Positions 33,050 through 41,004 of a stretch of DNA of 64,000 nt are shown here, one piece after another. This DNA is from Streptomyces sp. CB01373 (lineage in GTDB: Bacteria; Actinomycetota; Actinomycetes; Streptomycetales; Streptomycetaceae). The notes beneath the pieces were generated by a model that did no database searches, was not told the origin of the DNA, and was given only the letters and a program-made list of their open reading frames with translations. Position numbers and translations under genes: made by a program. Position 1 is the stretch's first letter. Each line of letters starts with the position of its first letter. The stretch is taken from NCBI RefSeq assembly GCF_002803075.1, contig NZ_NNBK01000017.1, positions 62,001 through 126,000 of the forward strand, read 5' to 3'.

Positions 33050-33179
33050 CGGCCTCGGTCTTCGTCGGGTTCGGTCCTCGTCGGCCTCGGGCCCTCGTTG
33101 GCCTGGGTCTTCGCCGGCCTCGGTCTTCGTCGGGTTCGGCCTTCGTAGGCCTGGTTCCTCGCCGGCCTGGTCCTCGTCA
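33050..33179. repeat. Imperfect tandem repeats between two genes of the GTPase operon
   Basis: About seven units of 16-21 bp built on GGCCTCGGTCTTCGTC or GGTTCGGTCCTCGTC occupy the 224-bp gap between the degenerate-vWA gene and the GTPase gene; the last unit reaches the upstream gene's stop codon. On the coding strand it reads as GACGAAGACC-type iterations. The tract would lie in the intercistronic RNA. Confidence 0.7.
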
Positions 33180-35036
33180 GCCGGCCGCGGCGTGCTGCCA
33201 GTCGGCGGTCGTGCCGTCGGCGACGACCAGCCGGATGGGCGCGCCGTCCTGCGGCAGGCACAGCGCGGGCGCCGCGACGACGGCGGCGATCTGCCGAGGG
33301 TCGTGCCCCGCGTCGAACCGCCCCTCGGTGCCGAACGCGCCCCAGGCGTGGTCCGCCCAGTGCGCCAGGTGGGGTTCGCCCACCAGCTCGTCCATCCACG
33401 CCGGTTCGTCGACGACGGCCACGCAGGCCACGCCCTCGTGGTGGCGTGCCGCGTCCAGTTCGGCCTGCCAGTCCAGCCGGTCGGGGCAGATGCGCACGGG
33501 TGCGCCGCGTCGCAGCACCTGGGGCGGGCGGGCCCGCGGATGCGGCGGCCGGGAGCCGACCACGAGCAGCACCCGGTGGCTGTCGGCCCGCCACTGGTGG
33601 CGCCACCCGGGCAGTTCCCCGGGCACGTGCTCCAGCCCCGTGGCGAAGTCGTGCCGCAGGGGGCAGGGGCGCCAGGACTCCAGCGCCCGCGCGGCGTCCG
33701 GCGCCGCCGACATCCCGACCCGGTGCACCACGGGGTCGTGGTCCCGCGGCCCATGGAGCGGGTCGTGGTCGCGGTAGCCGATCAGGCCCACCCGGAGCGT
33801 GTCGCCGCCGACGGCGTCCTGTACGGCGGTGACGACGGCCGCGGCCTCCTGGAGGCGCTCCTCGACCGCGGTGCCCCCGTCGGACTGCGGCCCGGAGACC
33901 TCGACGGCGACCATCAGGTCGACCGGGCAGGGCCGGGAGAGCTGCTGGGGCGTCCCGGAGGCCAGCGCGGGCCAGGGGGACGTCTCGGGTTCGTGGTGGC
34001 CGTCGTAGCGCAGTTCCACCCGGCTTCTTCCGTGCAGGGAGTAGGACAGCGTGGTCCGGGAGCCGGGCGGCAGTACGAGCCGGTCGATGCGCAGCGAGCG
34101 CCACCGGGACGCCGGTTCGTCCCGCCCGGCGGCGACGACGGCGGCGACGCTCTCGCCGGTGGTCGCGCCGGGCGGCGGCGCGGTGACCGGGATCCGCACG
34201 ACGGGCCCGGCGGCGGTACGCCCGTCCGCGCGGCTGCCCGCGGGGAACAGTGGCCGGCGCACCAGGCCCACCGTCCCCGAGGCGCCGTCGACGTGGGCGG
34301 CGGCGAGCCACACCGGGGTGCGCAGCGGCAGTTCGCCCGTCAGGTCCTCCGGCACCAGGGGCCAGTGCGCGGGCAGCCGCAGGCACAGCAGCGCGCCCGA
34401 CTCCGCCCGTACCGCCTCGGCCGCCCGCTCCAGCGGCTGCCAGCCGGCGGCCCTGACGGCGAGTACGAGCGGCTCGGCCGGATCGCGGTGCCCGGTCCGC
34501 GCGAAGGAGGCCAGAGAGGTCCGCAGGGCGGCGTCGACCCCGGCCGTGGCGCCGGTCCTCCCGCCGGCGAGGAGGAAGAGCCGGCCCGCCCGCTCCCGCG
34601 GGAGCACCGCGGAGGCGGGGGCCAGTTCGGTCCAGGACGACTCGGCCAGCCGGATCAGCTCCGGACCGGTCGCGCCGGGTCCGTAGGCCAGCCGGTTCAG
34701 GCGCAGCCGCTCACAGCCGACCTCCAGTACGTCCAGGGCCGGGAAGGCGCCGGAAGCGAGGCGGGTGAGCAGCCAGCCCAGGCCCGCCGGCGACCGCCCG
34801 GCGCGCTCCTCGGCGAGCACGTCCTCCCAGGCGGATCGCCAGGCGTGGACGGGCGGCGGGGCCGCGGCGGACAGGAGCCGCGCCATCCCGTGCCGGTCGG
34901 GCGGCGCCGGCGGCTCGCCCCGCTCGCGGTCCGGTTCCGTGCCGCGCGTGGCGGGCCCGCCGGCCAGCAGGTCCGCGACGCGGAGCGCGGCCCGAAGGTC
35001 GGCCGCCCCGGTCTTCGCACCGTGGTCCGACTGCAC
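33177..35036 (-). CDS. Degenerate vWA-like protein, first gene of the GTPase/GAP1 cluster
   Basis: 619 residues starting at GTG 35036 (GTGAGGAACA upstream). The N-terminal ~330 residues are alpha-helical then beta-rich with no recognised family. Around 350-560 a vWA-like fold can be seen: PVDLMVAVEVSG in place of the DxSxS MIDAS start, AAAVVTAVQDAVG, then LRVGLIGYRDHDP and RVLLVVGSRPPHP. The metal-binding residues of a normal MIDAS are missing, so binding would be metal-independent. Its position as the promoter-proximal gene of a five-gene operon suggests a sensory or partner-recognition role (inference). Confidence 0.72.
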   Translation of the reverse strand: MQSDHGAKTGAADLRAALRVADLLAGGPATRGTEPDRERGEPPAPPDRHGMARLLSAAAPPPVHAWRSAWEDVLAEERAGRSPAGLGWLLTRLASGAFPALDVLEVGCERLRLNRLAYGPGATGPELIRLAESSWTELAPASAVLPRERAGRLFLLAGGRTGATAGVDAALRTSLASFARTGHRDPAEPLVLAVRAAGWQPLERAAEAVRAESGALLCLRLPAHWPLVPEDLTGELPLRTPVWLAAAHVDGASGTVGLVRRPLFPAGSRADGRTAAGPVVRIPVTAPPPGATTGESVAAVVAAGRDEPASRWRSLRIDRLVLPPGSRTTLSYSLHGRSRVELRYDGHHEPETSPWPALASGTPQQLSRPCPVDLMVAVEVSGPQSDGGTAVEERLQEAAAVVTAVQDAVGGDTLRVGLIGYRDHDPLHGPRDHDPVVHRVGMSAAPDAARALESWRPCPLRHDFATGLEHVPGELPGWRHQWRADSHRVLLVVGSRPPHPRARPPQVLRRGAPVRICPDRLDWQAELDAARHHEGVACVAVVDEPAWMDELVGEPHLAHWADHAWGAFGTEGRFDAGHDPRQIAAVVAAPALCLPQDGAPIRLVVADGTTADWQHAAAG

Positions 35037-35380
35037 TGTTCCTCACCCCCCGATACGGCCGCCGGCGGCCGCGGAGGCGGCCGGCGACCGTTGTCGCACA
35101 TGTTTCAGACATGGAACGGCCCTGACACAGAGGCAGCCATGACTGATCGCAGATCCCGGAATCCCCCATCCGGTTGCGGATTCACATTATCGCCCGTGAT
35201 GCGGATGGGACCCGTATTCGTGAGCTTTTTATTTCCGTTACCGCGTCGCTGGTGGGGGAGCTGAATGGGGTCTGTGGGAGAGGGAGGGGAATGGCATTCG
35301 TCCATTTCCGCTGTTGGCGATTGTTGCCAATTTCCCGAGTGCGGAAAGGCCGAAATTGATCGAAGTCGACCGGTGTCGAT
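35037..35380. promoter_or_regulatory. AT-richer intergenic region upstream of the GTPase/GAP1 operon
   Basis: 344 bp with base composition clearly below the local GC (GAGCTTTTTATTTCC near 35224-35238; GGCGATTGTTGCCAATTTCC near 35316-35335). CATGT-TTCAG-ACATG (35099-35113) is an inverted repeat about 65 bp before the operon start and a candidate operator. On the minus strand TAATGT (around 35185-35190) is a possible -10. No convincing open frame is present. Confidence 0.45.
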
Positions 35381-35413
35381 TTCCTCAGTCCTTCCTCAGT
35401 CCTTCCTCAGTCC
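35381..35413. repeat. Three perfect 11-bp tandem repeats over a stop codon
   Basis: TTCCTCAGTCC occurs three times without interruption. Read on the minus strand it is GGACTGAGGAA, so the serine hydrolase stop codon (TGA, 35407-35409) is inside the first-read copy and is repeated in the next copies in other frames. Confidence 0.85.
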
Positions 35414-37197
35414 GCAGAGGCCGTCCAGCCCTTCGCCTCGATACGGGACGAGTCCGCCGGGCGCGCCTCGTCGAACAGGACGGCGCGGCCGGCCTCGACC
35501 CGCTGGGCGTCGACGTAGGCACCGCGACCCACGTACAGGCGGTCCGTCGTGTACCGCCAGCGCAGGGTCAGCCGTCCGGCCGCCGGGAGGTCGGCCGTGA
35601 GGCCGTGCCAGACCCGGCCCGAGTAGCCGGTGGCGATGCCCGTCGGGTGCCGCTCCGGCTCCTCCCCACGGTGCGTCGTGGTGAACGGCACCGGCTGCCA
35701 GGTGGCGCCGCCGTCCGTCGTGCACTCCAGGACGAGCACGTCCGATCCGGGCTCGGTGTCCCACCACAGGTCGCACCGCAGCCGGGCGCCGCCCGCAGAG
35801 GTGTCGAGCGAGGGGAGGGCCAGGGTCGCCGTCGTGGAACTCGCCATCCCGGAGAACCACGCCGTGCGGCCCCGCGTCGCACGGACCGGTACGGCCCGTG
35901 CCAGGTCGTTGCCGGTGGCGACCCGCGGAGCGGAGCCGGAGCGCCAGTTGCGCACCGGGTGCACGGAGTTGCCGAGGACGATCAGGAACGAGTCGGTGGT
36001 CGGGTCGAGGACCAGCGACGTGCCGGTGAACCCGGTGTGCCCCGCGGTGCGCGGAGTGGCCATCGCGCCCATGTACCAGTGCTGGTGGAGTTCGAAGCCG
36101 AGGCCGTGCGCGTCACCTGGGAAGGCGGTGTTGAAGTCGGTGAACATCAGCTCCACCGACTCCGGCCGCAGGACGCGGGTACGCCCGTAGGCGCCGCCGT
36201 TGAGCAGCGTACGGCCCAGGACCGCGAGGTCCCACGCGCAGGAGAAGACGCCCGCGTGGCCCGCCACCCCGCCGAGGCTGAACGCGTTCTCGTCGTGCAC
36301 CTCGCCCCACACCAGGCCGCGGTCCAGGCCCGACCAGGGTTTGCGGGCGTCCTCGGTGGCCGCGATCCGCGGCTTCCAGAAGGCGGGCGGGTTGTAGCGG
36401 GTGCGGTCGAGGCCGAGCGGCCCGGTGATCCGCTCGTGCAGCAGGGTGTCGAGGGTCTGCCCGGTGACCGCCTCCAGGACCAGTTGCATGGAGATCATGT
36501 TCAGGTCCGAGTACAGGTACGCGGTGCCGGGCGGGTTGATCAGGGCCTCGTTGCGGAGGAGTTCGAGTTTCCCCTCGTACGTCGGCGCGTCGTACAGCGG
36601 GATCCAGGCGCGGAATCCCGAGGTGTGGGTGAGGAGTTGGCGGATGGTGACGTCCTGCTTGCCTGCCCGGCCGAAGTCCGGGAGGTAGGACGCGACCCTG
36701 CCCTCCAGCTCCAGCGTGCCCCGTTCGAGCTGCTGCACCGCGAGCAGCGAGGTGAACAGCTTGGAGACCGAGGCCAGGTCGAAGACGGTGTCCCGGGTCA
36801 TCGGGATCCGCTGGTCCGCCGGGAACTCCACGGCGGTGTCGGTCTTCTCGTCGTACGCCGAGTAGCGCACCGCCATGCCGATCGGCTCGTGCAGCGCCAC
36901 GGTCCCGCCGCGCCCGGCGAGCAGCACGGCTCCCGCGTACCAGGGGTGCGTGGGGGACGGGCCGAGGAACGCCTCCGCGTCCTTGACGAGTTGGCGCAGC
37001 GGGGCGGCCAGCAGACCGGCCCGCTCGGGGGATCCGTAGCGCAGGGTGGGGCTGCCGTTCGCCGGGGCGGCGGCGGCCGGTCCCGCGGGCAGGGCCGCGA
37101 GCGCCAAGGCGCCGCCCAACGCCATCGTGCCCCTGCCCAGTTGGCGGCGTGTCAGTCCGCCTGCTGCTGCTCTGCCTGCCGCGCCGTCGGTCGTCAT
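35407..37197 (-). CDS. Exported serine hydrolase, beta-lactamase/class C PBP family
   Basis: 596 residues. The N-terminus has a twin-arginine signal (LTRRQLGRGTMALGG ... AGPAAAA). The hydrolase domain (about 55-400) has SVSK (catalytic Ser-x-x-Lys in FDLASVSKLFTSLL), YSDLN as the Tyr motif and HTGFTG near the third motif. A C-terminal ~150-residue beta-rich domain (SSTTATLALPSLDTSAGGA, then DLWWDTE) resembles carbohydrate-binding or jelly-roll modules. Relatives are D-aminopeptidase or esterase-like enzymes acting at the cell wall. The ATG at 37197 follows GGCGGGAGGCCTC. A GAAAG-TAT-CTTTC operator-like palindrome lies 22 bp upstream of the start. Confidence 0.9.
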   Translation of the reverse strand: MTTDGAAGRAAAGGLTRRQLGRGTMALGGALALAALPAGPAAAAPANGSPTLRYGSPERAGLLAAPLRQLVKDAEAFLGPSPTHPWYAGAVLLAGRGGTVALHEPIGMAVRYSAYDEKTDTAVEFPADQRIPMTRDTVFDLASVSKLFTSLLAVQQLERGTLELEGRVASYLPDFGRAGKQDVTIRQLLTHTSGFRAWIPLYDAPTYEGKLELLRNEALINPPGTAYLYSDLNMISMQLVLEAVTGQTLDTLLHERITGPLGLDRTRYNPPAFWKPRIAATEDARKPWSGLDRGLVWGEVHDENAFSLGGVAGHAGVFSCAWDLAVLGRTLLNGGAYGRTRVLRPESVELMFTDFNTAFPGDAHGLGFELHQHWYMGAMATPRTAGHTGFTGTSLVLDPTTDSFLIVLGNSVHPVRNWRSGSAPRVATGNDLARAVPVRATRGRTAWFSGMASSTTATLALPSLDTSAGGARLRCDLWWDTEPGSDVLVLECTTDGGATWQPVPFTTTHRGEEPERHPTGIATGYSGRVWHGLTADLPAAGRLTLRWRYTTDRLYVGRGAYVDAQRVEAGRAVLFDEARPADSSRIEAKGWTASAD

Positions 37198-37218
37198 GAG
37201 GCCTCCCGCCCACCATCT

Positions 37219-37259
37219 GAAAGTATCTTTCGGGGATGGTCGTGCGGAGTGAAACTTTC
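37219..37259. promoter_or_regulatory. GAAAGTATCTTTC palindrome and GAAACTTTC half repeat
   Basis: GAAAGTATCTTTC (37219-37231) is a perfect inverted repeat; GAAACTTTC (37251-37259) is a related shorter one, centres 30 bp apart. They are upstream of the serine hydrolase. AT-rich palindromes of this kind in Streptomyces often bind RpiR- or GntR-type regulators; the regulator here is unknown. Confidence 0.5.
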
Positions 37260-37391
37260 GTGTCAGGTGAGGACCGTGTCAACGGTGCGTGCGTGCCCGC
37301 GTGACCCTGACCGTGCGTCAAGTAGGTCCGTGCGAAGGGTGTCCACGGCGTTTCTTGACCTTCCGGCGCAGCGGAACGAGGATCATGTGTC

Positions 37392-38891
37392 ATGACGCCT
37401 GGACACGGCAGTACGGTCGACGGAGTCCTGCGGCGCAGTGCCCGGCGCACACCGGCACGCGTCGCCGTCGAGTACGGCGAGCGCGCCTGGACCTACGCCG
37501 AACTCGACGACGCCGTCTCCCGCGCGGCGAACGTCCTGCTCGGCCAGGACCTCGCCCGCGGCGACCGCGTCGCCGCCTACGGCCACAACTCCGACGCCTA
37601 CCTGATCGGCTTCCTCGCCTGCGCCCGCGCCGGACTGGTGCACGTGCCCGTCAATCAGAGCCTCACCGGCGACGATCTCGCCCACATCGTCGGCCAGTCG
37701 GGCAGCGCCCTGGTGCTCACCGACCCGGACCTGGCCGGACGACTCCCGGCCGGGACAAGGACGTTGCCGCTGCGCGACGCGGACGACTCGCTGCTCGCCC
37801 GGCTGCCGTCCACGCTCCCGTACGACGGCCCCGAGCCGCGTTCCGATGACCTCGTGCAACTGCTGTACACCTCGGGCACCACCGCCCTGCCCAAGGGCGC
37901 GATGATGACGCACCGTGCGCTGGTCCACGAGTACCTGAGCGCGATCACCGCGCTCGACTTCAGCGCGGGGGACCGCCCCGTCCACGCGCTGCCCCTCTAC
38001 CACTCGGCGCAGATGCACGTGTTCCTGCTGCCGTACCTCGCCGTCGGCGCAACGAACATCGTCCTCGACGCGCCCGACGGCGACCGGATCCTCGACCTGG
38101 TCGAGGCCGGACGCGCGGACAGCCTGTTCGCGCCGCCCACGGTCTGGATCGGGCTGACCGGGCGCCCCGACTTCGCCACCCGCGACCTGGGCGGACTGCG
38201 CAAGGCGTACTACGGCGCGTCCATCATGCCGGTGCCGGTCCTGGAACACCTGCGGGAGCGCCTGCCGCGACTCGCCTTCTACAACTGCTTCGGCCAGAGC
38301 GAGATCGGCCCCCTGGCCATGGTGCTCGGGCCCGACGAGCACAAGGGCCGCATGGACTCCTGCGGCCGGCCGGTGCTGTTCGTGGACGCCCGCGTCGTCG
38401 ACGAGGAAGGCAACGACGTGCCCGACGGCACGCCGGGCGAAATCGTCTACCGCTCACCGCAGTTGTGCGAGGGCTACTGGGACCGCCCCGAGGAGACCGC
38501 GGAGGCGTTCCGCGCGGGCTGGTTCCGCTCCGGCGACCTCGCCGTACGCGACCCGCACGGCTACTACACGGTGGTCGACCGGGTGAAGGACGTCATCAAC
38601 TCCGGTGGCGTCCTGGTGGCTTCGCGCCAGGTCGAGGACGTCCTGTACACGCACCCGGGTGTCGCCGAGGCGGCCGTGGTCGCGCTCCCCGACGAGCGGT
38701 GGATCGAGGCGGTCACCGCGTTCGTGGTCCCGCGCGGTGAGGTCACCGAGGCCGGTCTGATCGCCCACGCCCGTGAGAAGCTCGCGTCGTTCAAGGCGCC
38801 CAAGAAAGTGATCTTCGTGGAGGAACTGCCGCGCAACGCCAGCGGGAAGATCCTCAAGAGGGAACTGCGCGACCGGTTCACCGCGCGGTGA
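37392..38891 (+). CDS. Acyl-CoA synthetase / AMP-dependent ligase
   Basis: 499 residues, ANL superfamily. The P-loop is LLYTSGTTALPKGAMMTH, the aromatic/A5 region NCFGQSEIGPLAMV, A7 GWFRSGDLAVRDPHGYYTVVDRVKD, and the C-terminal lysine motif NASGKILKRELR. The enzyme would adenylate a carboxylic acid and load it on CoA; fatty or aryl acid specificity cannot be told. The ATG at 37392 is preceded by AACGAGGATCATGTGTC. The GNAT gene starts inside its stop codon (GTGA overlap), so the two are coupled. Confidence 0.93.
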   Translation: MTPGHGSTVDGVLRRSARRTPARVAVEYGERAWTYAELDDAVSRAANVLLGQDLARGDRVAAYGHNSDAYLIGFLACARAGLVHVPVNQSLTGDDLAHIVGQSGSALVLTDPDLAGRLPAGTRTLPLRDADDSLLARLPSTLPYDGPEPRSDDLVQLLYTSGTTALPKGAMMTHRALVHEYLSAITALDFSAGDRPVHALPLYHSAQMHVFLLPYLAVGATNIVLDAPDGDRILDLVEAGRADSLFAPPTVWIGLTGRPDFATRDLGGLRKAYYGASIMPVPVLEHLRERLPRLAFYNCFGQSEIGPLAMVLGPDEHKGRMDSCGRPVLFVDARVVDEEGNDVPDGTPGEIVYRSPQLCEGYWDRPEETAEAFRAGWFRSGDLAVRDPHGYYTVVDRVKDVINSGGVLVASRQVEDVLYTHPGVAEAAVVALPDERWIEAVTAFVVPRGEVTEAGLIAHAREKLASFKAPKKVIFVEELPRNASGKILKRELRDRFTAR

Positions 38892-39502
38892 CGGCGTACC
38901 CCACGGCGGAGGCGACCCCCGACGCCCCCGCGCTGACCCTGCGCCCCTGGCACGCGGCGGACGCGGCCGACCTGGTCGAGGCGTACCGGGACGAGGCACT
39001 GCGCCGCTGGGCCGGTCAGGTAGTGGACGACGGGGCCGACGCGGCCCGGTGGATCCGGGAGCGGCAGCGGGACTGGGAGACGGGGGACCGCTTCTCGTTC
39101 GCCGTCCTGGAGGCGCAAGGCCCCGAGGGGTGCGAGCGGCTGGTGGGGCACGCCGTCGTCAAGGGCCTACGTCCCGGAGTCCCGTCCGCCGAGGTGGGCT
39201 ACTGGACCGCCGCGCACGCACGCGGCAGGGGAGTGGCGCCCCGGGCCCTGCTGGCCCTGACCGACTGGGCCTTCACCCTGTTCGGGGACCGGGGGCCGGC
39301 CCGGCTGGAGCTGCTGCACCAGGTGGACGACACGGCCTCCTGCCGGGTCGCGCGCACATGCGGGTACGAACAGGCCGGGATCCTGCCGGCGGCGCCGCCG
39401 GACTACCCGCTCGACGGCCACCTGCACATCCGCACGCGGCCTGGCTCCTCTGCTGAAAAGTCGCCCTCACGTGGCCTGTTGACGCCGGGTCTCGATCGCT
39501 AG
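38888..39502 (+). CDS. GNAT-family N-acetyltransferase (RimJ/RimL type)
   Basis: 204 residues starting at GTG 38888, which overlaps the ligase stop codon. The RimJ/RimL-type pattern is clear: LTLRPWHAADAADLVEAYRD, VGHAVVKGL, VGYWTAAHARGRGVAPRALL (acetyl-CoA loop Q/R-x-x-G-x-G/A as ARGRGVA) and a final VARTCGYEQAGIL. The acceptor may be an amino group on a small molecule or protein N-terminus. Tight coupling to the acyl-CoA ligase suggests a shared pathway. The stop at 39502 lies 38 bp before the DUF397 gene. Confidence 0.9.
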   Translation: MTAYPTAEATPDAPALTLRPWHAADAADLVEAYRDEALRRWAGQVVDDGADAARWIRERQRDWETGDRFSFAVLEAQGPEGCERLVGHAVVKGLRPGVPSAEVGYWTAAHARGRGVAPRALLALTDWAFTLFGDRGPARLELLHQVDDTASCRVARTCGYEQAGILPAAPPDYPLDGHLHIRTRPGSSAEKSPSRGLLTPGLDR

Positions 39503-39539
39503 GCTGACCCGCGGACGACGATTGGGGAGGAGCACGGAC

Positions 39540-39782
39540 GTGGCCGAGAGCACTGTCCAGCAGCACCCGCTCGCGGGATGGGACAAGCCGGAACTGGATC
39601 TCAGTAGCGCGCAGTGGCAGTCCAGCAGCGGCGGCCTGGGAGATGTCCAGATCGCCTTCGTCGAGGGTTTCATCGCGATGCGCAACGGCGGCCGCCCGGA
39701 AAGCCCCTTCCTGATCTTCACCCCCGCCGAGTGGGGGGCGTTCATGTCAGGGGCACGGCACGGGGAGTTCAACCTCACCTGA
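39540..39782 (+). CDS. DUF397 protein
   Basis: 80 residues from GTG 39540, with GGGGAGGAGCACGGAC upstream; the TTG at 39522 is a weaker option. The DUF397 features are present: LDLSSAQWQSSSGGLGDVQIAFVEG in the core and the end TPAEWGAFMSGARHGEF. DUF397 proteins in Streptomyces are usually encoded next to an XRE/helix-turn-helix regulator and act with it in development or toxin-antitoxin-like control. No such regulator is adjacent, so this is an orphan copy. Confidence 0.88.
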   Translation: MAESTVQQHPLAGWDKPELDLSSAQWQSSSGGLGDVQIAFVEGFIAMRNGGRPESPFLIFTPAEWGAFMSGARHGEFNLT

Positions 39783-39906
39783 CCGGACGCGGATCAGGGG
39801 TGTTTCCCTCGCGTCCGGGGACAGGGGACCTTGAAAGCCCCGCCGGGGCCGGCGGCCGAGCGACGCCGGGTCCGCGGGGAGGTCTCCGTTCGGAGGAGAG
39901 GAACTC

Positions 39907-40809
39907 ATGAGCACCCCACCGGTCGTCGCCGCCGTCGACGGCTCCGACGACAGCCTGCGCGCCCTGGACTGGGCCCTCGACGCCGCCCGGCGGCGCGACG
40001 CGCCCCTGCGCGCGGTCCATGTCCGGCAGTACGCGGCCCTGGCCCAGCCCGACATCCTCGTCGCCGGACCGCCCGGCGACGACGGCGATCCGGTGCTCGA
40101 CCAGGCACGCGCCCATCTGGGGGAACGCGCCTCCGGTACGGAGGTCGAGTTCGCCGGTCTGGACGGCCTTCCGGGCGCGCTGCTGCCCGAACTGGGTGCC
40201 GAAGCCCAGCTGTTGGTGCTTGGCTCACGGGGGCGCGGCGGCTTCGCCAGTCTGCTCCTCGGCTCCAGCAGCCTGGCCGCGGCCCGCGACGCCGACTGCC
40301 CGGTCGTCGTGGTGCCGCGGCCCGGCCGCGAGGGGCACGGCGAGACGGCGGCCGGCCCGGGGCCGCGGGTGGTCGTCGGCGTCAATGCCGACAGCCCCGA
40401 CGACGCCGTGCTCGACTTCGCCTTCACGGAGGCCGCCCGGCGCGGGGCCCGGCTCCAGGTGGTCGCCGCCTACCCGTGGCCGCCTCCGGCCTGGGTGGCC
40501 CCGGCGGAGGTCACCACGCTCATGGTCGACCAGGACGCCGTGGAGAACGAGACCCGAACCCTGACCGAGGACGTCCTCGCCCCGCACCGCACCCGCCACC
40601 CCGACGTGCCCGCCGAGCCCCACGTGGCGCCCGGCGACGCGGCCGGCCTGCTGGTCGCCGCCTCCCGCGACGCCGAGCTCGTCGTGGTCGGCCGCCACCG
40701 CCGGCGCCTGCTGTCACCGGCCCGCATGATGGGCTCGGTCACCCAGGCCGTCCTTCTGCACGCGGCCGGCCCCGTCGCGGTGATCCCTCCGTCACCGCCG
40801 GAGGAGTGA
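39907..40809 (+). CDS. Universal stress protein, two UspA domains (outside the main island)
   Basis: 300 residues. Domain 1: VVAAVDGSDDSLRALDW and GSRGRGGFASLLLGSSS with CPVVVVPRP, a full ATP-loop pattern. Domain 2: PRVVVGVNADSPDDAVLDF and VGRHRRRLLSPARMMGSVT ending VAVIPPS. The ATG at 39907 follows GGAGGAGAGGAACTC. It is about 24 kb from the other five universal stress genes, separated by the GTPase cluster. The 124-bp upstream gap has GGGGACCTTGAAAGCCCC, which resembles but does not match the DosR-like spacing of the other sites. A terminator follows. Confidence 0.93.
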   Translation: MSTPPVVAAVDGSDDSLRALDWALDAARRRDAPLRAVHVRQYAALAQPDILVAGPPGDDGDPVLDQARAHLGERASGTEVEFAGLDGLPGALLPELGAEAQLLVLGSRGRGGFASLLLGSSSLAAARDADCPVVVVPRPGREGHGETAAGPGPRVVVGVNADSPDDAVLDFAFTEAARRGARLQVVAAYPWPPPAWVAPAEVTTLMVDQDAVENETRTLTEDVLAPHRTRHPDVPAEPHVAPGDAAGLLVAASRDAELVVVGRHRRRLLSPARMMGSVTQAVLLHAAGPVAVIPPSPPEE

Positions 40810-40880
40810 CGCCGGTCACTCCGCTGCCCCCGCACTCCTCACCCGGTCGTGCGGCGCTTCTCACCCACGCCGGTCGGGCC

Positions 40881-40907
40881 GGTGCGCCGGGCTCCCCCCG
40901 GCGCACC
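40881..40907 (+). terminator. 11-bp stem hairpin after the universal stress gene
   Basis: GGTGCGCCGGG, loop CTCCC and CCCGGCGCACC, about 70 bp after the stop codon at 40809. Perfect stem, no U-tract. Confidence 0.7.
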
Positions 40908-41004
40908 GGACGGACCGCCACGCACCCGGGCACCGGGTGATTCCACCCCCGGTCGGTGGCCTCCCTCACGCCGCCGGGCCGGGCGGGGCACGTACCATGG
41001 CGGC

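Noticed and set aside
32953..34386. N-terminal extension of the GTPase frame over the upstream gene
   Set aside because: It overlaps the vWA-like gene in another frame and crosses the repeat tract; a good ribosome site and ATG exist at 32952.
39818..39835. GGGGACCTTGAAAGCCCC upstream of the sixth universal stress gene as a DosR-like site
   Set aside because: The half-sites are separated by more than four bases, unlike the other candidates, so the match was not counted.
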